Below are positions 1 through 12,068 of a stretch of DNA of 64,000 nt, in pieces. The stretch covers positions 38,635,516 to 38,699,515 of the forward strand of contig NC_057766.1 of the NCBI RefSeq assembly GCF_010389155.1, written 5' to 3'. Every line of letters starts with the position of its first letter. Positions within the stretch are counted from its first letter, which is position 1. The notes beneath the pieces are model-generated. The model made no database searches and was not told the DNA's origin. It was given only the letters and a program-made list of their open reading frames with translations. The translations under genes were made by a program, and so were the position numbers. Origin of the DNA: Erigeron canadensis (lineage: Eukaryota > Streptophyta > Magnoliopsida > Asterales > Asteraceae).

Positions 1-353
1 ATTCTCAATTTTGACTTCAACCATAACCGGTTCACAAGGGGTATGGTTGAGATTTATGTTTTCTCATTTTGCTGGATATGGTAAAAGACCAAGCTATTTA
101 GGTTTTTGTCACTTTTAGATTGAATGATGTATGTTTTTATTTCTTTCTATATATCAATCTTTTAAGCATGAAATCAAGGACAGAAATATGTAGTTTATAT
201 ATGTATCAAAGAAGATTAAATAGTACACCAGGTACCTTTTTTAACGTTTACAAATGGGTTAATATAATAGTTGGTTACTTGGTTCATAATAATTTCTAAA
301 AAAAATAACATCAATTTTTTAAAAAAATATATCGGTTTACCCAAGTTTATTTA

Positions 354-765
354 GATTTTCACAAAATACTTAACAAAATCACAATAAATTTCAAAAACGC
401 AATGAGATTCATATAAGAACAATGAGATTCTCAAAATTGCAATAAGATTATACAAAATTGCATAAAGATTTAACAAAATCACATAAAGGTTTAACATAAT
501 CGTATAAAGATTTAACATAATTGCATAAAGATTTTATAAATATCGTAAAGATTTTGTAACATCTGAAGTTCTTTATGAGATTCTAAATTCTTTATGTGAA
601 CATCAAGTTCTTTTTGCGATTTTGAAAATCTTTATGCGATTTCCAATGTTCTTTATGAGATTTTTAAAGTTCTTTATGCGACTTTTAAGGTTCTTAATGC
701 GATTTTCATCATCTTTATGCGATTTTAATAATCATATTGTGATTTTAACAATCTCATTACGCTGT
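354..765. repeat. Inverted minisatellite (foldback array)
   Basis: About nine degenerate units of roughly 22 bases resembling AACATAATCGCATAAAGATTT occupy 354-555. About nine or ten units in the opposite orientation (TTCTTTATGCGATTTT-like) occupy 560-765. The two halves face each other around an axis near 558, so the single strand could fold into a long imperfect hairpin. The reading frame over the right half (622-822) consists of repeated MRF/FF residues and is a by-product of the repeat. A foldback-type transposon is possible, but clear termini were not found. Confidence 0.7.
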
Positions 766-904
766 ATTGAAGTTATTTTCTCTTTTACTTACACTATGGA
801 TGAGTTTTATAATTTAATTTAGGATAATAGTATAACAATGAGAGATTATCGGTTTATCACTCTTGGGTATTACTTTATATTTCATTCAATAAATGGTCAG
901 ATAC

Positions 905-1125
905 TATTACAGGAGGCTGGGAAGTCTCGATAACCTAGGTAGGCGCTAATACTTGTTATCCATAGATGTAGACATACCTTACCTCCACCTAGGTAGAAAA
1001 ACTGCTTTCAGATACTTAAATACTAGAAAAGGATTTTCAGTCTTTGCATTAGATGAGGATTGAAAACCTCTATATCTAAAGGTCAAGATGTTTACCATTG
1101 ATATAAACCATAATGTTTAGTTCAT
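905..1125 (-). mobile_element. Diverged tRNA-derived SINE-like copy
   Basis: Shares the block gatgtagaca...cttacctc-acctaggta...ctgctttc and the following 'tttgcat...gag(g)att/aat' B-box-like segment with the copy near 52.4-52.7 kb. Read on the minus strand, a degenerate polymerase III head (aatggtaaacatctt then gaggttttcaatcctca) precedes the body. The copy is old. The ends are approximate. Confidence 0.45.
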
Positions 1126-3027
1126 TACAGGCTTATAGCCATACGAAACCTAATATAGTTCGAATGGTTGATGGACAATGTACATACTTGTTGCCCATTT
1201 TTCACGTTGGCTTAAAAATGTAATTATCACCTAGTGTTGTTTGTTGGCCTACGTCGACATTATTTTAACTTTCCTAAGATGACCAAAAGATAGATGTCGT
1301 TGACCATATGTAATCCATGGTTAATACTTTGATTAGATATAATCTTCGTACCCTAAGTTTTTCTTTTTTCATAATGAAATATCCCAATTATTTCTAACAC
1401 ACATAAATAAATTGCACTCCCAAATTAACTTTTCCTACAGTTCTAAAATGTCATCCAAATTTAACATCCGAAGTTTGAATTTAGTATATGTTTTCAATTC
1501 GTAAGGTAATTAATAAACGAAATAGCTAGGTTGTCATTTACTATGAAAGATGTTTATTTTTATTTTTTATTTTAACGGCGGAAGATGTTAGGTTAATTTT
1601 TTAATACAACTATAGTCACCAAATGATAGAAAACAAGTTTTTATTCTTTTATTTCTATATAAGATAAGATACTAAAAAGAATTAATTACTCGTAACATCA
1701 GCCCATTAAAAATCTTCCTCCAAAATTGAATAATTTTAGGCTGTTTGGTGTTGACCAACTTATGTCTTATGTAGTTCCGATTATGATTAGATGTAAAATC
1801 ACTTGGTATTCCAAAAAAAAATAAAGAAGAAAAAAAGAAAGATAAAAAAGATGTAAACTGACTTTCTTTAAAATTCTAAAAGATTTAAATCATTTAATTC
1901 CACTTGGTAAATTTTTTCACAATTTTGAATTGGTTGGTGAGTTATCTTTGCCAACAACCCAATTATCCTTCGATGCATTGCTTTAAAAGAGAACTTTCCG
2001 CTAACAATAGCATTCAAAGTTGGTCAACTCTTTCCATGTATCAGTTCCATATAATATAATGTACATTTATCATTGGATATTATTTTATACAGTTATAAAT
2101 CAAATTTTCGAAGTATGAACTATGAAGTACCATGTTTTCATCATATGCATATATAAAGCCGTAACCTTAATTTATTCCAAATTTGGTCCACCATAGTGGC
2201 ATTTAATGCATTGTAATGAATTTTCGGTAAGATTATGATGCAAGTAAACCCGAAAATTATCGACTTATCCAATGTTTTACTTATGCTATATTAATTAAAT
2301 GTGACTTTTTAGGCATGTATATATATGAGAAATAAATTGCACTCCCAAATTAACTTTTCCTACAGTCCTGGGATTCTTTCTTTTGGAGTTCTGATACCGA
2401 AAAATTAAGACTAGTTACAAAATATTCTTGCTTTAAGTTGGTTCATTATATCGACATTTTCTAAACCAAATTAATGTATATTTGTAAAATTTCACATGGG
2501 AATGATAACGTAGGTGTATATAGTTTTGTGGTTTTATGGTTTGAATAGGGATTTGTAATTAGTAGAGGTTATACTTTTATAGACATAGTTGTTGACCTGT
2601 GATTCAAAATTTTGACTCGCTATTGGATACATTACTCGAAACGGGCCTTAGAAAATATCATGACACAAGCTGCTAAATCATGCTTTTGTGTATTTGTGAG
2701 AAATACTAATGAATTTTAGCATAACACGTAGTTACTAATACGGACCCATAAAAGTGGTGGGAACTCTAACAAAGCCGTGAAAATGTGAAATTTGTTTGTT
2801 CGGTGTGGGTCACTAGGTTGTGGGTGGATCCAATGAAAGTGACATATAAAAGTTAGAAGTTACATTTGATAAATAAAATTGGATAATCCTTAACTATTAA
2901 ATTAAAACTAAAACTTAGAAGTTACATTTGATAATTGAATATTGAATTTTTTGTTTTAATTCAAAGCTTAAAGTTGTTCTAAGTTTATTTATAAAATTGA
3001 ATCAATTTTAACAATTTTATATCCATG
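1126..3027. other. AT-rich intergenic stretch
   Basis: No convincing coding frame. It contains a 37-base exact direct repeat (1405-1441 and 2330-2366, beginning aaataaattgcactcccaaa) separated by about 890 bases, which may be a relic of an unidentified element. Confidence 0.5.
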
Positions 3028-3361
3028 TCTATATCTATATTTATCTAATAAAATAAACTATCCTTTTTTTCCCTTAAATTTTCTACCTTTGAAAAATTAT
3101 AAATACTCTTCAATTTTATTCGTTAATTTAAATATCTTAATCTAATATACCTATTATACCCTTAATGAAATAATTTACAGTATAGATCTCCGACCCTTAA
3201 AATAACTACAATAACACCTTTAATATCAATTACCTTTACATTTACATTCACCACCATCGTTGCCCTCGTCACCGCCTCCACCGCCGCCCCCACCATCGTT
3301 ACCACCACCATCCCCACCATTACTATCCATCACCGTCACATTGTGCGGACATAAGTCTAGT
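3028..3361 (+). mobile_element. Short non-autonomous Helitron-like element
   Basis: Begins with a TC-type start (TCTATATCTATATTTATC) and ends in a GC-rich segment followed by CTAGT (acattgtgcggacataagtctagt). This matches the plant Helitron pattern of a 5' TC, a 3' hairpin and a CTRR-type terminus. The interior has CCACCATCACC-rich runs, which make spurious low-complexity frames on both strands. It has no coding capacity. Confidence 0.5.
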
Positions 3362-4393
3362 TCTTTTATAATAATGGAGAAGCCTCTCCCCCATTTTCTC
3401 AAATTACCACTCCAATTACCAAAAATAACTCTCAATCTCAAGACTAGCCCTGTTATAACACTAAACATTACGATATCTCTCGACTATTAACTATCGATTT
3501 TAAAAATATCGTCACAACTCGTGTAACCATCTAATATGCTAAAGTGGGGACTATGGCAATTTCCAGTAGGTTTTGTGAGTGGGGCAGACTTATGGTCTTT
3601 TGTTCGGACGGAGTGACGTGTCATGCCACCATTTGTATTTATAGTTATCATTTTTTTTCTTTTTGATTCATAATCTTTTTTATAAAAAAAAAACAGATTT
3701 TATTAAAATTAAAAATCATATACAAGCATTGCATGATAATATAAAAAAATGCATGACTAAGACTAATTAGTAATTACAGTAACATATTATTGATGGAAAG
3801 AGTGGAACATGTTTTTCAGTATATCCATTAATATTATGCAATAACATATTATTAGTTTTGTTATTACTACCCAGCATAAATTATTTGGGTGAATTTTTTA
3901 TTATTATTACTTTCGAAGTTTAATTCTAAAGTCTAACGTCAGCTTTCGCCTATATCAATTCTAGGATAACTTGAACATATTTGCTTGTTTCATTTCATTT
4001 GTCCAAATATAACAAGATGGGCGTGTTAGCCAAAACGGGTATGGATCCATTGATACGATGACACACACTTCGATTCAATTTTTCTCGAATAAGGAATCTC
4101 AATCTTTGATAATTTTGTCATCATCCAATTGTTTTCGAACAGGCCCATTTAACGATGTAAAATCTACCAATGTGACTACTCCGTATTTTTTGGTAAAGAT
4201 GATATTAAATGATACCCATAAAGTAATAACTGTATTTTTATACAAATAATCTACATAAATCTAAGCATTTGCAACTTGTTTGTATGAGTATTAGCTTATA
4301 CAGTTATACCCAAGGGTATTCTTTTATTTAGAGTTTTGAGAAGTAAACTATTGTTCCCTCCATTTCTTTGATATTTAATGTGATTACTATACT
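3362..4393. other. Intergenic, nothing recognised
   Basis: AT-rich sequence with short homopolymers. The small frame at 4058-4249 shows no family resemblance and was not called. Confidence 0.4.
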
Positions 4394-4797
4394 TCTATAC
4401 TACTTATTAAAAATTATCCACTTATGTTGAAAGTTTACAATATTTGAGACATGTGATTTTATGTTTTTGTCCTTTCTCACCCCTTTAGTCTTCCATCTCC
4501 CAATAAATATCTTCCAATTAATACAAATACCTCCCATCAAAAGCAGACACATTAAACATTAATATTAGTCTTCTCTATACCTAAAACACACACAACATAT
4601 TCATATGGAGTCGTGAATTATGGCGATACAACGTCTATTAATATGGATCCTGATCAAGCAAAAGTCGTAATTAACGAGATCAAAAGATTTCAAGATCAAG
4701 AGGAGGTCATAATTAACGATATTAAAAGATTTTAAGATTACAATAATCAAAACTCTCTCAATGATATCCGTTGCAACGCGCGAGTAACATGCTCGTA
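4394..4797 (+). mobile_element. Non-autonomous Helitron-like element
   Basis: Starts TCTATACTACTTATTAAAAA and ends in a GC-rich stem (ccgttgcaacgcgcgagtaacatgctcgta), in the same style as the elements at 6.5-6.8 kb and 46.2 kb. About 400 bases, with no gene. Confidence 0.5.
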
Positions 4798-6479
4798 ATA
4801 TATACAAGAGAATTTATGACTTCAATTCAAATTGATCAAATCTTAAGAGTTACTATATCAACTTCACAAGAATAGTTAATAACTAGTATGGTGTCCGTAT
4901 AATACGACAATGTTGATGATGGTTTGATGATGGCAGCGATTGTTGATGATAGTGACGACGTCGAATGGTACACATTAATGTAGATGTAATTTATATAAAG
5001 ATGATAGTAAATAATTATTAAAAGATCAAGGTTTAAGGTGAAATTTACTTCATTAAAGACAATTAAGTAATTTTTTCACTAATTCTTTTCAAAAGAAGGT
5101 TCCATTTAGTTATTTTACTACTAATTTTTGAAAAGATAGCTATGGAACATAATCGCCCAAAAGTGAAAGTAGTGCATTTGAATTTCTTCTTCCTAACATC
5201 ATTTTGTCATATGTTTTACTCGTATTTGTTATTTCTATTTTATTTTTTTACTTGCATACCGTTAAAGATGAGGATGTTATTTTAAAGATGGAAAAATGAG
5301 AATATATAGTTATAAATAGCTTTAGGCCTTTTTTTTTTTTTTATAAAAAAATCTCTTAAGTCTTAGGTCAGAGATTTCAGATTAGAATCCATAAACTTTT
5401 TTTTGAAAAGTAGAATCCATAAACTAACTTTTAGTTGGAAATTTAACTACATACCGCTACATAATTATTTACCTCTCAAATTCATAAACAAATCATAAAC
5501 TCTTTACGCGGTATGGATATCCAAAACATTTCATTGTTAGTGTAATATCTGAAATTTACTTGTTGAATCATTTTATGTAAGCCGATCAAAGCTATTAATA
5601 TATCAAGTAGTAGTGGAGTACTTTATTTTTCCATTTTTGATATTATATATTATGTGTACAATATTGGGATCTTTATCTTGTGTGTTATGTTTATTTTTAC
5701 ATAGGTAGATTTTTCCACACACATGGAACTACACGTTCATGCATAGATAAAGACAAGTAACACTTTCTAAACCATGTATGCTACATAGGAACATTCATCG
5801 AGATCAAAGAAGATTGAACGAGTCTAAATGAAACAAAAAAACACAATAGGTCAAATTTCTACGACCGTGACAAATGATATTGACGAATTACAGCAATTCA
5901 CAAGAGTGTATTCAGTCCATAGAACAAAAATATTCACCAAAAGATCGATCCGGCCTTAGGTTTTTATGTGTACGATTCAATCGTTTTATTAATAATTAGT
6001 AAAATGTCTCGTTCCATGCGAAGACTTTCCCAATGGTATTCACAGCGATTCCAATCGAAAATCTTTAGTTAAAATTTCGATTGATCATCTATAGATAGTT
6101 AAAATTATCTAAGTTAAAAATATTAAAATCTGGGTACAGAATTAAGCTCTGCAGTTTTAATTATATATACTTGGGCAAAAAGCCTTTAATTTTACCCCCC
6201 AAAAAGTTCGAAATAGCCTGTTGTATATGTTCGTTGGATAAACATGAATTAATTGTTTTTATACCTCGTCTCGTTTGACACACACAAGGTATGAAAATTT
6301 TAGTCTTCACGATTCATTTGTGTCGCAGAAGTGGTTACACATTGCTTTTAAAGCTTTAAAAATTAAAATAAGAAGGAATATGTCATGTACTCATCACTCA
6401 TGCTTTTGTGATGAATACCGAATTGTGTTATTAATACATTCTCGGATATCAACCTTTATGTGGGCTGCCTAATCGCATA
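4798..6479. other. Intergenic, nothing recognised
   Basis: AT-rich, with no coding or RNA gene signal. A T-run near 5331-5342 and a short local duplication of 'agaatccataaact' near 5384 and 5410 are the only structure seen. Confidence 0.4.
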
Positions 6480-6808
6480 TCTATATCTATACTTCTATAT
6501 AAACATTATACCCCATTTGTTGAAAAGTTTAAAATTTTGTGACATGCGAAATTACCATTTTACCCTTAATTAATTAACTTACACAATCATTCCATAAACT
6601 CCTTAATTAATTAACTTACACAATCATTTCATAAACTTCTAAAAGATATATCTACTACTCTTCCAAATCAAATATATTTATATCAAATACCTACACCACT
6701 TGACGCGTCTGTCGCCACCAACGATTGTCGCTGCCGTCACCGTTTGTCGATGTCACCACATCACTGTCACTGTTATCGCCGCCGCATTGCGCAGGTACCA
6801 TGCTCGTA
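6480..6808 (+). mobile_element. Non-autonomous Helitron-like element
   Basis: 5' TCTATATCTATACTTC-type start. The 3' GC-rich end is ccgccgcattgcgcaggtaccatgctcgta. Inside, a unit of about 37 bases (ttaattaattaacttacacaa...cataaact) is tandemly duplicated around 6566-6642. Another Helitron-like element begins only about 9 bases downstream. Confidence 0.55.
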
Positions 6809-6816
6809 TATATATA

Positions 6817-7335
6817 TCTATACTATATTATAAAAAGAATAGCCCTTTTTATTTTTGGTAATGTTGAAAATATGTAATATTTTCATTTGGCACCCCTTAA
6901 AAATACTTTCACACATACTACCTCTGTGACACCCGTCACCAAAACCGATAGTTTATAGTATTCTCTCACTGGAGTTTATAATTTATTAACTAGTCAATGT
7001 GCCTACATAGTATAACAAGCGTAGAGAATGTTATGATCATTCCAATATTTGACTCTTATTACTTGAATTCTAATAGCTTAGGATTTAGTCACTCTATTTT
7101 CCAACATAGACGATTATGTTAATATATTAACATAATGATTAAGAAAATTAATGAAAAAGCCAAATTTAATTAAATAAAAATTTTATAACAAAAGTAGAAT
7201 TTGAATTTGAGATGGGGATATCTTCATAGCTAGTCGGCCGAGAAGGCATTATCCCATCCAAAGTTAAATTTATGTTAACAAGAAAGAAATCCATCAAATC
7301 CTAATTGTTGATAAACACTTACATAAAGTGAGCAT

Positions 7336-7371
<36 letters not shown>

Positions 7372-9637
7372 AAAACCCTTTTTGTCCAACTTACTGTTAC
7401 GGCAAAAAAAAAAAAAAAAACCTCAAACAACAAAACTCTTCTTCTCCATGCCATTCGATCCATCACCACCAAGAGTCAACTTTTGATCATCAACTTTGAT
7501 AAAATAAATTGTTGGTAAGGTTATTGATTTTTATTTTTTTTTGAGATCAAAATATAATTTATAATAAAATCCTTATAAGATTATATTTTATATTGCTAAG
7601 GTGTCTAAGGAGTGATCATCAACCTTGGGTAAATTACTTATCTTTTCTATTCATATATAAATTTATCTTTATATTTATTGATCTTTTATTTTAAGTAACC
7701 TTTTTGATGAATATATATTATGTCAAAATTTATAATAATTAATGAAAGTCTTTTTAAGGTTAAATTAAGAGTTTGAAGTATAAATCACATTAATCTAAAA
7801 AGTTCACGTATTAATTTTAGAATAATAATTAATATAATTTAAGAAAACTAATTATGGTGTTGGAAAGATTTAAAAGTTCATATATAAATATTTAGTTGTA
7901 GTAGTCTTTAAAACAGTAAGTTGGAACTACTTTAGAATCTGGACAGATTCAGTTTACTAACTTAAAAAGGTCGTATCTTGGTCATGGGAGATGGTTAAGT
8001 CACGTTTTTGGTGTCTAAAATTAAATTCAGGAAGTCTACTTTCTGGTGGAATTGGTTTCGTGTAAAAATATGAAGTTTAAGGTTGTTAAACGAATTTTAT
8101 AACAAAACTGCGCAAAGCTAAGTTTTCCGAACAGATTTAGGTTGACTTCAAATAGTCATATCTTGGTCGATTTTATGAACTGGAAGATTATTTTTTTTCA
8201 GAAACATTTTTAAGATGTTAAGAGTGTACATTAAAAATTTGGATTTTTTTGAAGCTTCGAAGGCCCTTAACTTTTATAAAATTTTTCTGCACGCAAATAG
8301 TGAATTTTTAGACTAGTATGCAATATTGGAATTTTAAAAAAAATGTTAACGTGCGAAATAAATTAAGTAAAAATTCATATAAGTTTATAACACTATAAGG
8401 CTACAGTGGTTAAGATTTGAAAACTTGAATTGGTCGTTTCATCCTAATAAAAAATAGATAAAGTTACCAAAAGTTTCAGTGAATATGAACTTGTAGAATT
8501 TAATCTTAAATCATTAAAAACAAATACTCTATATATTAAGTTATGTGACTTGTAACTTAATAGTATATGGCAAATCAGGTTGTGAATATTTTTAAAGTAG
8601 CCATATGTGTATTTCATCAAATACGGGTTATAATGGACGGTTATTCCCATGTTCATAATTGTAACTTGTTCATATATATGTTGTGTAGATTCTAGTGACC
8701 TTTCTGGACTTTGCACAACTGTTTGCTTGTTGAGGTGAGTTTCGTGGCCCCTTTTTATATTATTTCTTTGGGGGAAAATGATGCTCAAAACACTTTTCAT
8801 TTCTTTACTAGCTGTGCCAAAACTTGTTTGTTTTCATGGACAAATACGTGTAATTATGAAATGTGTATGTTAGCTTGCTTGTATTGATTTCTTTGATGCA
8901 ATAGATGTCTTTTGATATCTATTGAAGACTATTGGAAAACTATCGACCAACTTTATACTCCAGCTGGTAGTTGTTGGTATTTAAAGCATGATTGAGTTGT
9001 TGGCAGGAGTGATGAGGATTGTGTTGTTGGATAACTATGATGACATTGATCATTATTTAGTATGCTACTACATGTTTATATTTACACTATTGTCCAAACT
9101 TGATATATCATGCACAACAAACTCATTTGTATTCCTTTAAACCTACGAACTCACCAACGTTATGTTGACATTTTCGAGCATTCATTTTCAGGTAATAACA
9201 ATGCTTAGGAAGATTGAGCATAAGGGCTTTAGGAAGACTAATAAAGAGATCCTTCATGGACTCCTAGTTGCATTTAATCATTGAACACTATTTGCTATTT
9301 GTTATATCTTTTGCTATTTGAGGCGTGTTGCCTAGACTTATCTCGCTTGTGGGAATTACATTTTTTGGATTTCATTTAGTATAACTCTATTACAAATTCC
9401 ATGTGCCATTGCTATATCTTTTCGTCATATCCTACGATTCTGCCTAAGGTGGGGTGTGACAACCTCCTTAACATTAATGATTAAATTACACTATCAATCT
9501 TTTATGTTTTAAAATATGTCCATTAACCTTTTACATCAATTATATACACAACTCAACGTCGCTCCATCACCAACCGTTGCCCAACCATCACACCATCACC
9601 GTCATGACTACCGCCGCATCGGGCGGGTACCGTGTTA
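6817..9637 (+). mobile_element. Helitron-like element interrupted by a solo LTR
   Basis: The 5' part is 6817-6924 (TCTATACTATATTATAAAAA) and the 3' part 9467-9637 (ending ccgccgcatcgggcgggtaccgtgttat). Together they make one short element of about 280 bases, like its neighbours. It was split by an LTR flanked by ACCTC direct repeats. The order of events is therefore Helitron first, LTR second. Confidence 0.55.
6925..9461. mobile_element. Solo LTR, 2.5 kb, Tekay/Del-like Gypsy ends
   Basis: Ends are TGTGACACCC...GGGTGTGACA, a 10-base terminal inverted repeat starting TG and ending CA. It is bounded by a perfect 5-bp target-site duplication ACCTC (6920-6924 and 9462-9466). No gag-pol frames, primer-binding site or second LTR are present, so it is a solo LTR left by unequal recombination. 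The length of about 2.5 kb and the TGTGACACCC terminus suggest a chromovirus (Tekay/Del) LTR, by analogy. It contains an (AT)n tract at 7339-7368 and an A-run near 7405. The frame at 8444-8800 (-) is not gene-like. Confidence 0.8.
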
Positions 9638-10580
9638 TATATATTTGTATATATAGACTATACTATGTTAATTAGCTTCTTTATTGTTTATTTTGGGATA
9701 CATAACTAAAGGAGTACGTTTATATATACTACAATAGCGCATCCGTGTAATTCGACGAGTCAAATAGTTTATACATTTTTATAACTTTGTACGTTGTCCA
9801 AGTTTTTGGTGATGCAAGGTTGGTATAAAAAAAAAGTCAGAGACATCTAGATGTATTTTTTTCCCCGTATATTTTCTAATGACTAAGATTTTTTTATTTT
9901 ATATAAATATAGTTTTTAATATAAGTTATCATATAATTTGGGATAATTCATGCGTTGTATATTGCATGTTTTTAAAGGATGGACCGTGTTAGTATGACAA
10001 AAAATCACCAAACAATCCTATATTTTCCCACTCCTTCTATGCTATGATATTACAGTCATTCAATTTTGAACTTATTTCAAAGTTATTTTTACAAGCGCGA
10101 GCAAGTTCTTGTATTATTCTCAATTAGAAACTAGCTTTACATAGCTTAAATAAAAACATTAAGTGGTTAAAATAAAAATGACATTTAAATTTAAAAAGTA
10201 ATATCGAGGAGTATTAGATTAAATTAATATAAAACAAATGCGCATATATTTAAAAAGACGACAACAAAAACGTAACCACCAGTTTGTCGATTATATGTAT
10301 ATATTTTTCAGGAAGGTGGGCTAAATAGAATAATGCTAGTAGTAGAAAAGTAACGAGTATTTAGCTTATATACAATTTCTTTAGTAAAGGGGTACTAAAG
10401 AAAGCATATCTTTAAAATTAAAATAAGGAGTTGATAGTTAATCTATATCTTTATGTATATAAATAGAATTTTGGACATATCATCAGTATACTGCATATAA
10501 ATTTATTATTTATAAAATTAAGTCATGTAGTTTTCTAGTTTTATTTTCAAATTAAATTAATGATCGTACCGATGATGCAT
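9638..10580. other. Intergenic, nothing recognised
   Basis: AT-rich sequence without coding or structural signal beyond short A/T runs. Confidence 0.4.
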
Positions 10581-10589
10581 ATTATTAAT

Positions 10590-10720
10590 GGGGAGTGATA
10601 TTCGTACCACAACACTTGATATATTTATCACACGTATATTTTACTGACTTGTATAATATGTTATAAAAGTTGTACAGTGTGGTAGATAAATCATTACTTG
10701 TAGTACTTATATCACTTTCC
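10590..10720. mobile_element. MULE-type MITE, 9-bp TSD (family 1, copy A)
   Basis: Terminal inverted repeats are GGGGAGTGATAT / ATATCACTTTCC. Perfect 9-bp target-site duplications ATTATTAAT lie at 10581-10589 and 10721-10729. The 131-base element has no coding capacity. A 9-bp duplication is typical of Mutator-like transposition. Confidence 0.8.
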
Positions 10721-10871
10721 ATTATTAATAACTAGCTTGGATATATAAGAGGTGTTGTAAAAATATTTAGTACAAGTCTAAGAGAACATGTTTTTTTTTT
10801 TAATATATCATTATGTCTTTTGGGTAGACTAGTATTGGGAAGTTTTTTCTCCACTAGGTATTGTGTGAAAG

Positions 10872-11371
10872 TAGGGGTGTAAACGAGCCGAGCTGAGTCC
10901 GAGCTTGACAGTGCTCGAGCTCGAGATCGTTTTAGGAGCTCGAGCTCGTTCGAGCCTTACAAAGAAAGCTCGAGCTCGACTCGAGATCGGCTCGTTTGAT
11001 AAAGAAAACTAAACAAGTTCGAGCTTGGCTCGAGCTCGGTAAGTGATCAACACTAAGCTCGATTTTTAGAAGCTCGTAAAAAAGGTTCGTTTAGGCTCGG
11101 CTCGATTAGTATATGAAAGTTGGATTAATATAATAATATGTATATATATATATATATTATTATATTATAAATATGAAAGCTCGTTTAGGCTCGTAAGTTT
11201 AATCGAGTTATGGATTCGAAGTTCGAGCTCGAGCTCGTTTAGTAAACGAGTCAACAGTTAAGCTCGAATTCGACTCGAACTCGTTTAAGCTCGGCTCGAA
11301 ACGAGCTTTTTACGAATCGAGTTCGAATATGTCGCGAGCAGCCAAGCAGGCTTGACTGGTTTACACGCCTA
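10872..11371. mobile_element. hAT-type non-autonomous element
   Basis: Terminal inverted repeats TAGGGGTGTAAAC / GTTTACACGCCTA are bounded by 8-base duplications differing at one base (tgtgaaag at 10864-10871, ggtgaaag at 11372-11379). The interior is dominated by GAGCTCGAGCTCG-type palindromic motifs in subterminal arrays, which are typical transposase-binding repeats of hAT elements. It is 500 bases long and non-coding. Confidence 0.8.
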
Positions 11372-11783
11372 GGTGAAAGACTCTCTAACATGAATCTGGT
11401 TAAGAAAGCATAGTGTAGACCTTCTCTTGAATTATTCGATCCGCAGTTATTAAAAGATAGTATTGTAAACCCAAAAGATTGTAAGGGTTAAAAATAAACA
11501 ATAAAGACAAATATATTTTTTCTTGTAATTTTATAATGTACAGTAAAATGAAATTATTGATCCTATGTAAACATGAATAAAAATCCTTTGAAATTAGATC
11601 CAATTTTATAGATAAAATTGAAACATTTTCATCATTGAATTAAAAATCAAAAGTTAAAATTCAAATTTGATCTTTTAATTTTAATTATAAATTTTAATTT
11701 AAGCGTTAAAGTTGCTTCAACTTTATTTATAAGTTGGAACAACTTTAAAGAGTTTTTTCTAAACATTGTAACGTAAGTTTAAT

Positions 11784-11913
11784 GGGAAATGATATTCTTA
11801 CAACACATTCTAATCATCTACAACAATATCTGTATTATGCAGTTGTGTTTATGTATAAAATATTATATATTTATTATAGATGGTTAAATTATGTTGTAGA
11901 AATATCACTTTTC
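11784..11913. mobile_element. MULE-type MITE, 9-bp TSD (family 1, copy B)
   Basis: Ends GGGAAATGATA / TATCACTTTTC, with a perfect 9-bp duplication AAGTTTAAT at 11775-11783 and 11914-11922. It matches copies A and C in terminal sequence. Confidence 0.8.
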
Positions 11914-11963
11914 AAGTTTAATCAGTAACACACCGATTCTATTATGCAGTAATATAATATAAT

Positions 11964-12059
11964 GGGAAATGATCCCTACACAACACAATTTTACCCTACA
12001 CTGTCTGATGCATATATTGTTATATATGGCAAAATTGTGTTGTGTAGGGATCACTTCAC
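11964..12059. mobile_element. MULE-type MITE, 9-bp TSD (family 1, copy C)
   Basis: Hairpin arms GGGAAATGATCCCTACAC / GTGTAGGGATCACTTCAC with a perfect 9-bp duplication TAATATAAT at 11955-11963 and 12060-12068. The arms extend to roughly 30 bases each (...caacacaatttt / aaaattgtgttg...). It lies just upstream of the CT-rich leader region of the PSI1-like gene. Confidence 0.8.
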
Positions 12060-12068
12060 TAATATAAT

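Noticed and set aside
622..822. 66-residue frame with repeated MRF motifs
   Set aside because: It is produced by the inverted minisatellite.
3226..3490. Overlapping frames rich in glycine/aspartate (minus) and proline/serine (plus)
   Set aside because: Both derive from the CCACCATCACC-rich core of a Helitron-like element. No domain, and the frames oppose each other.
8444..8800. 118-residue minus-strand frame
   Set aside because: Lies within the solo LTR, has low-complexity composition and no recognisable family.
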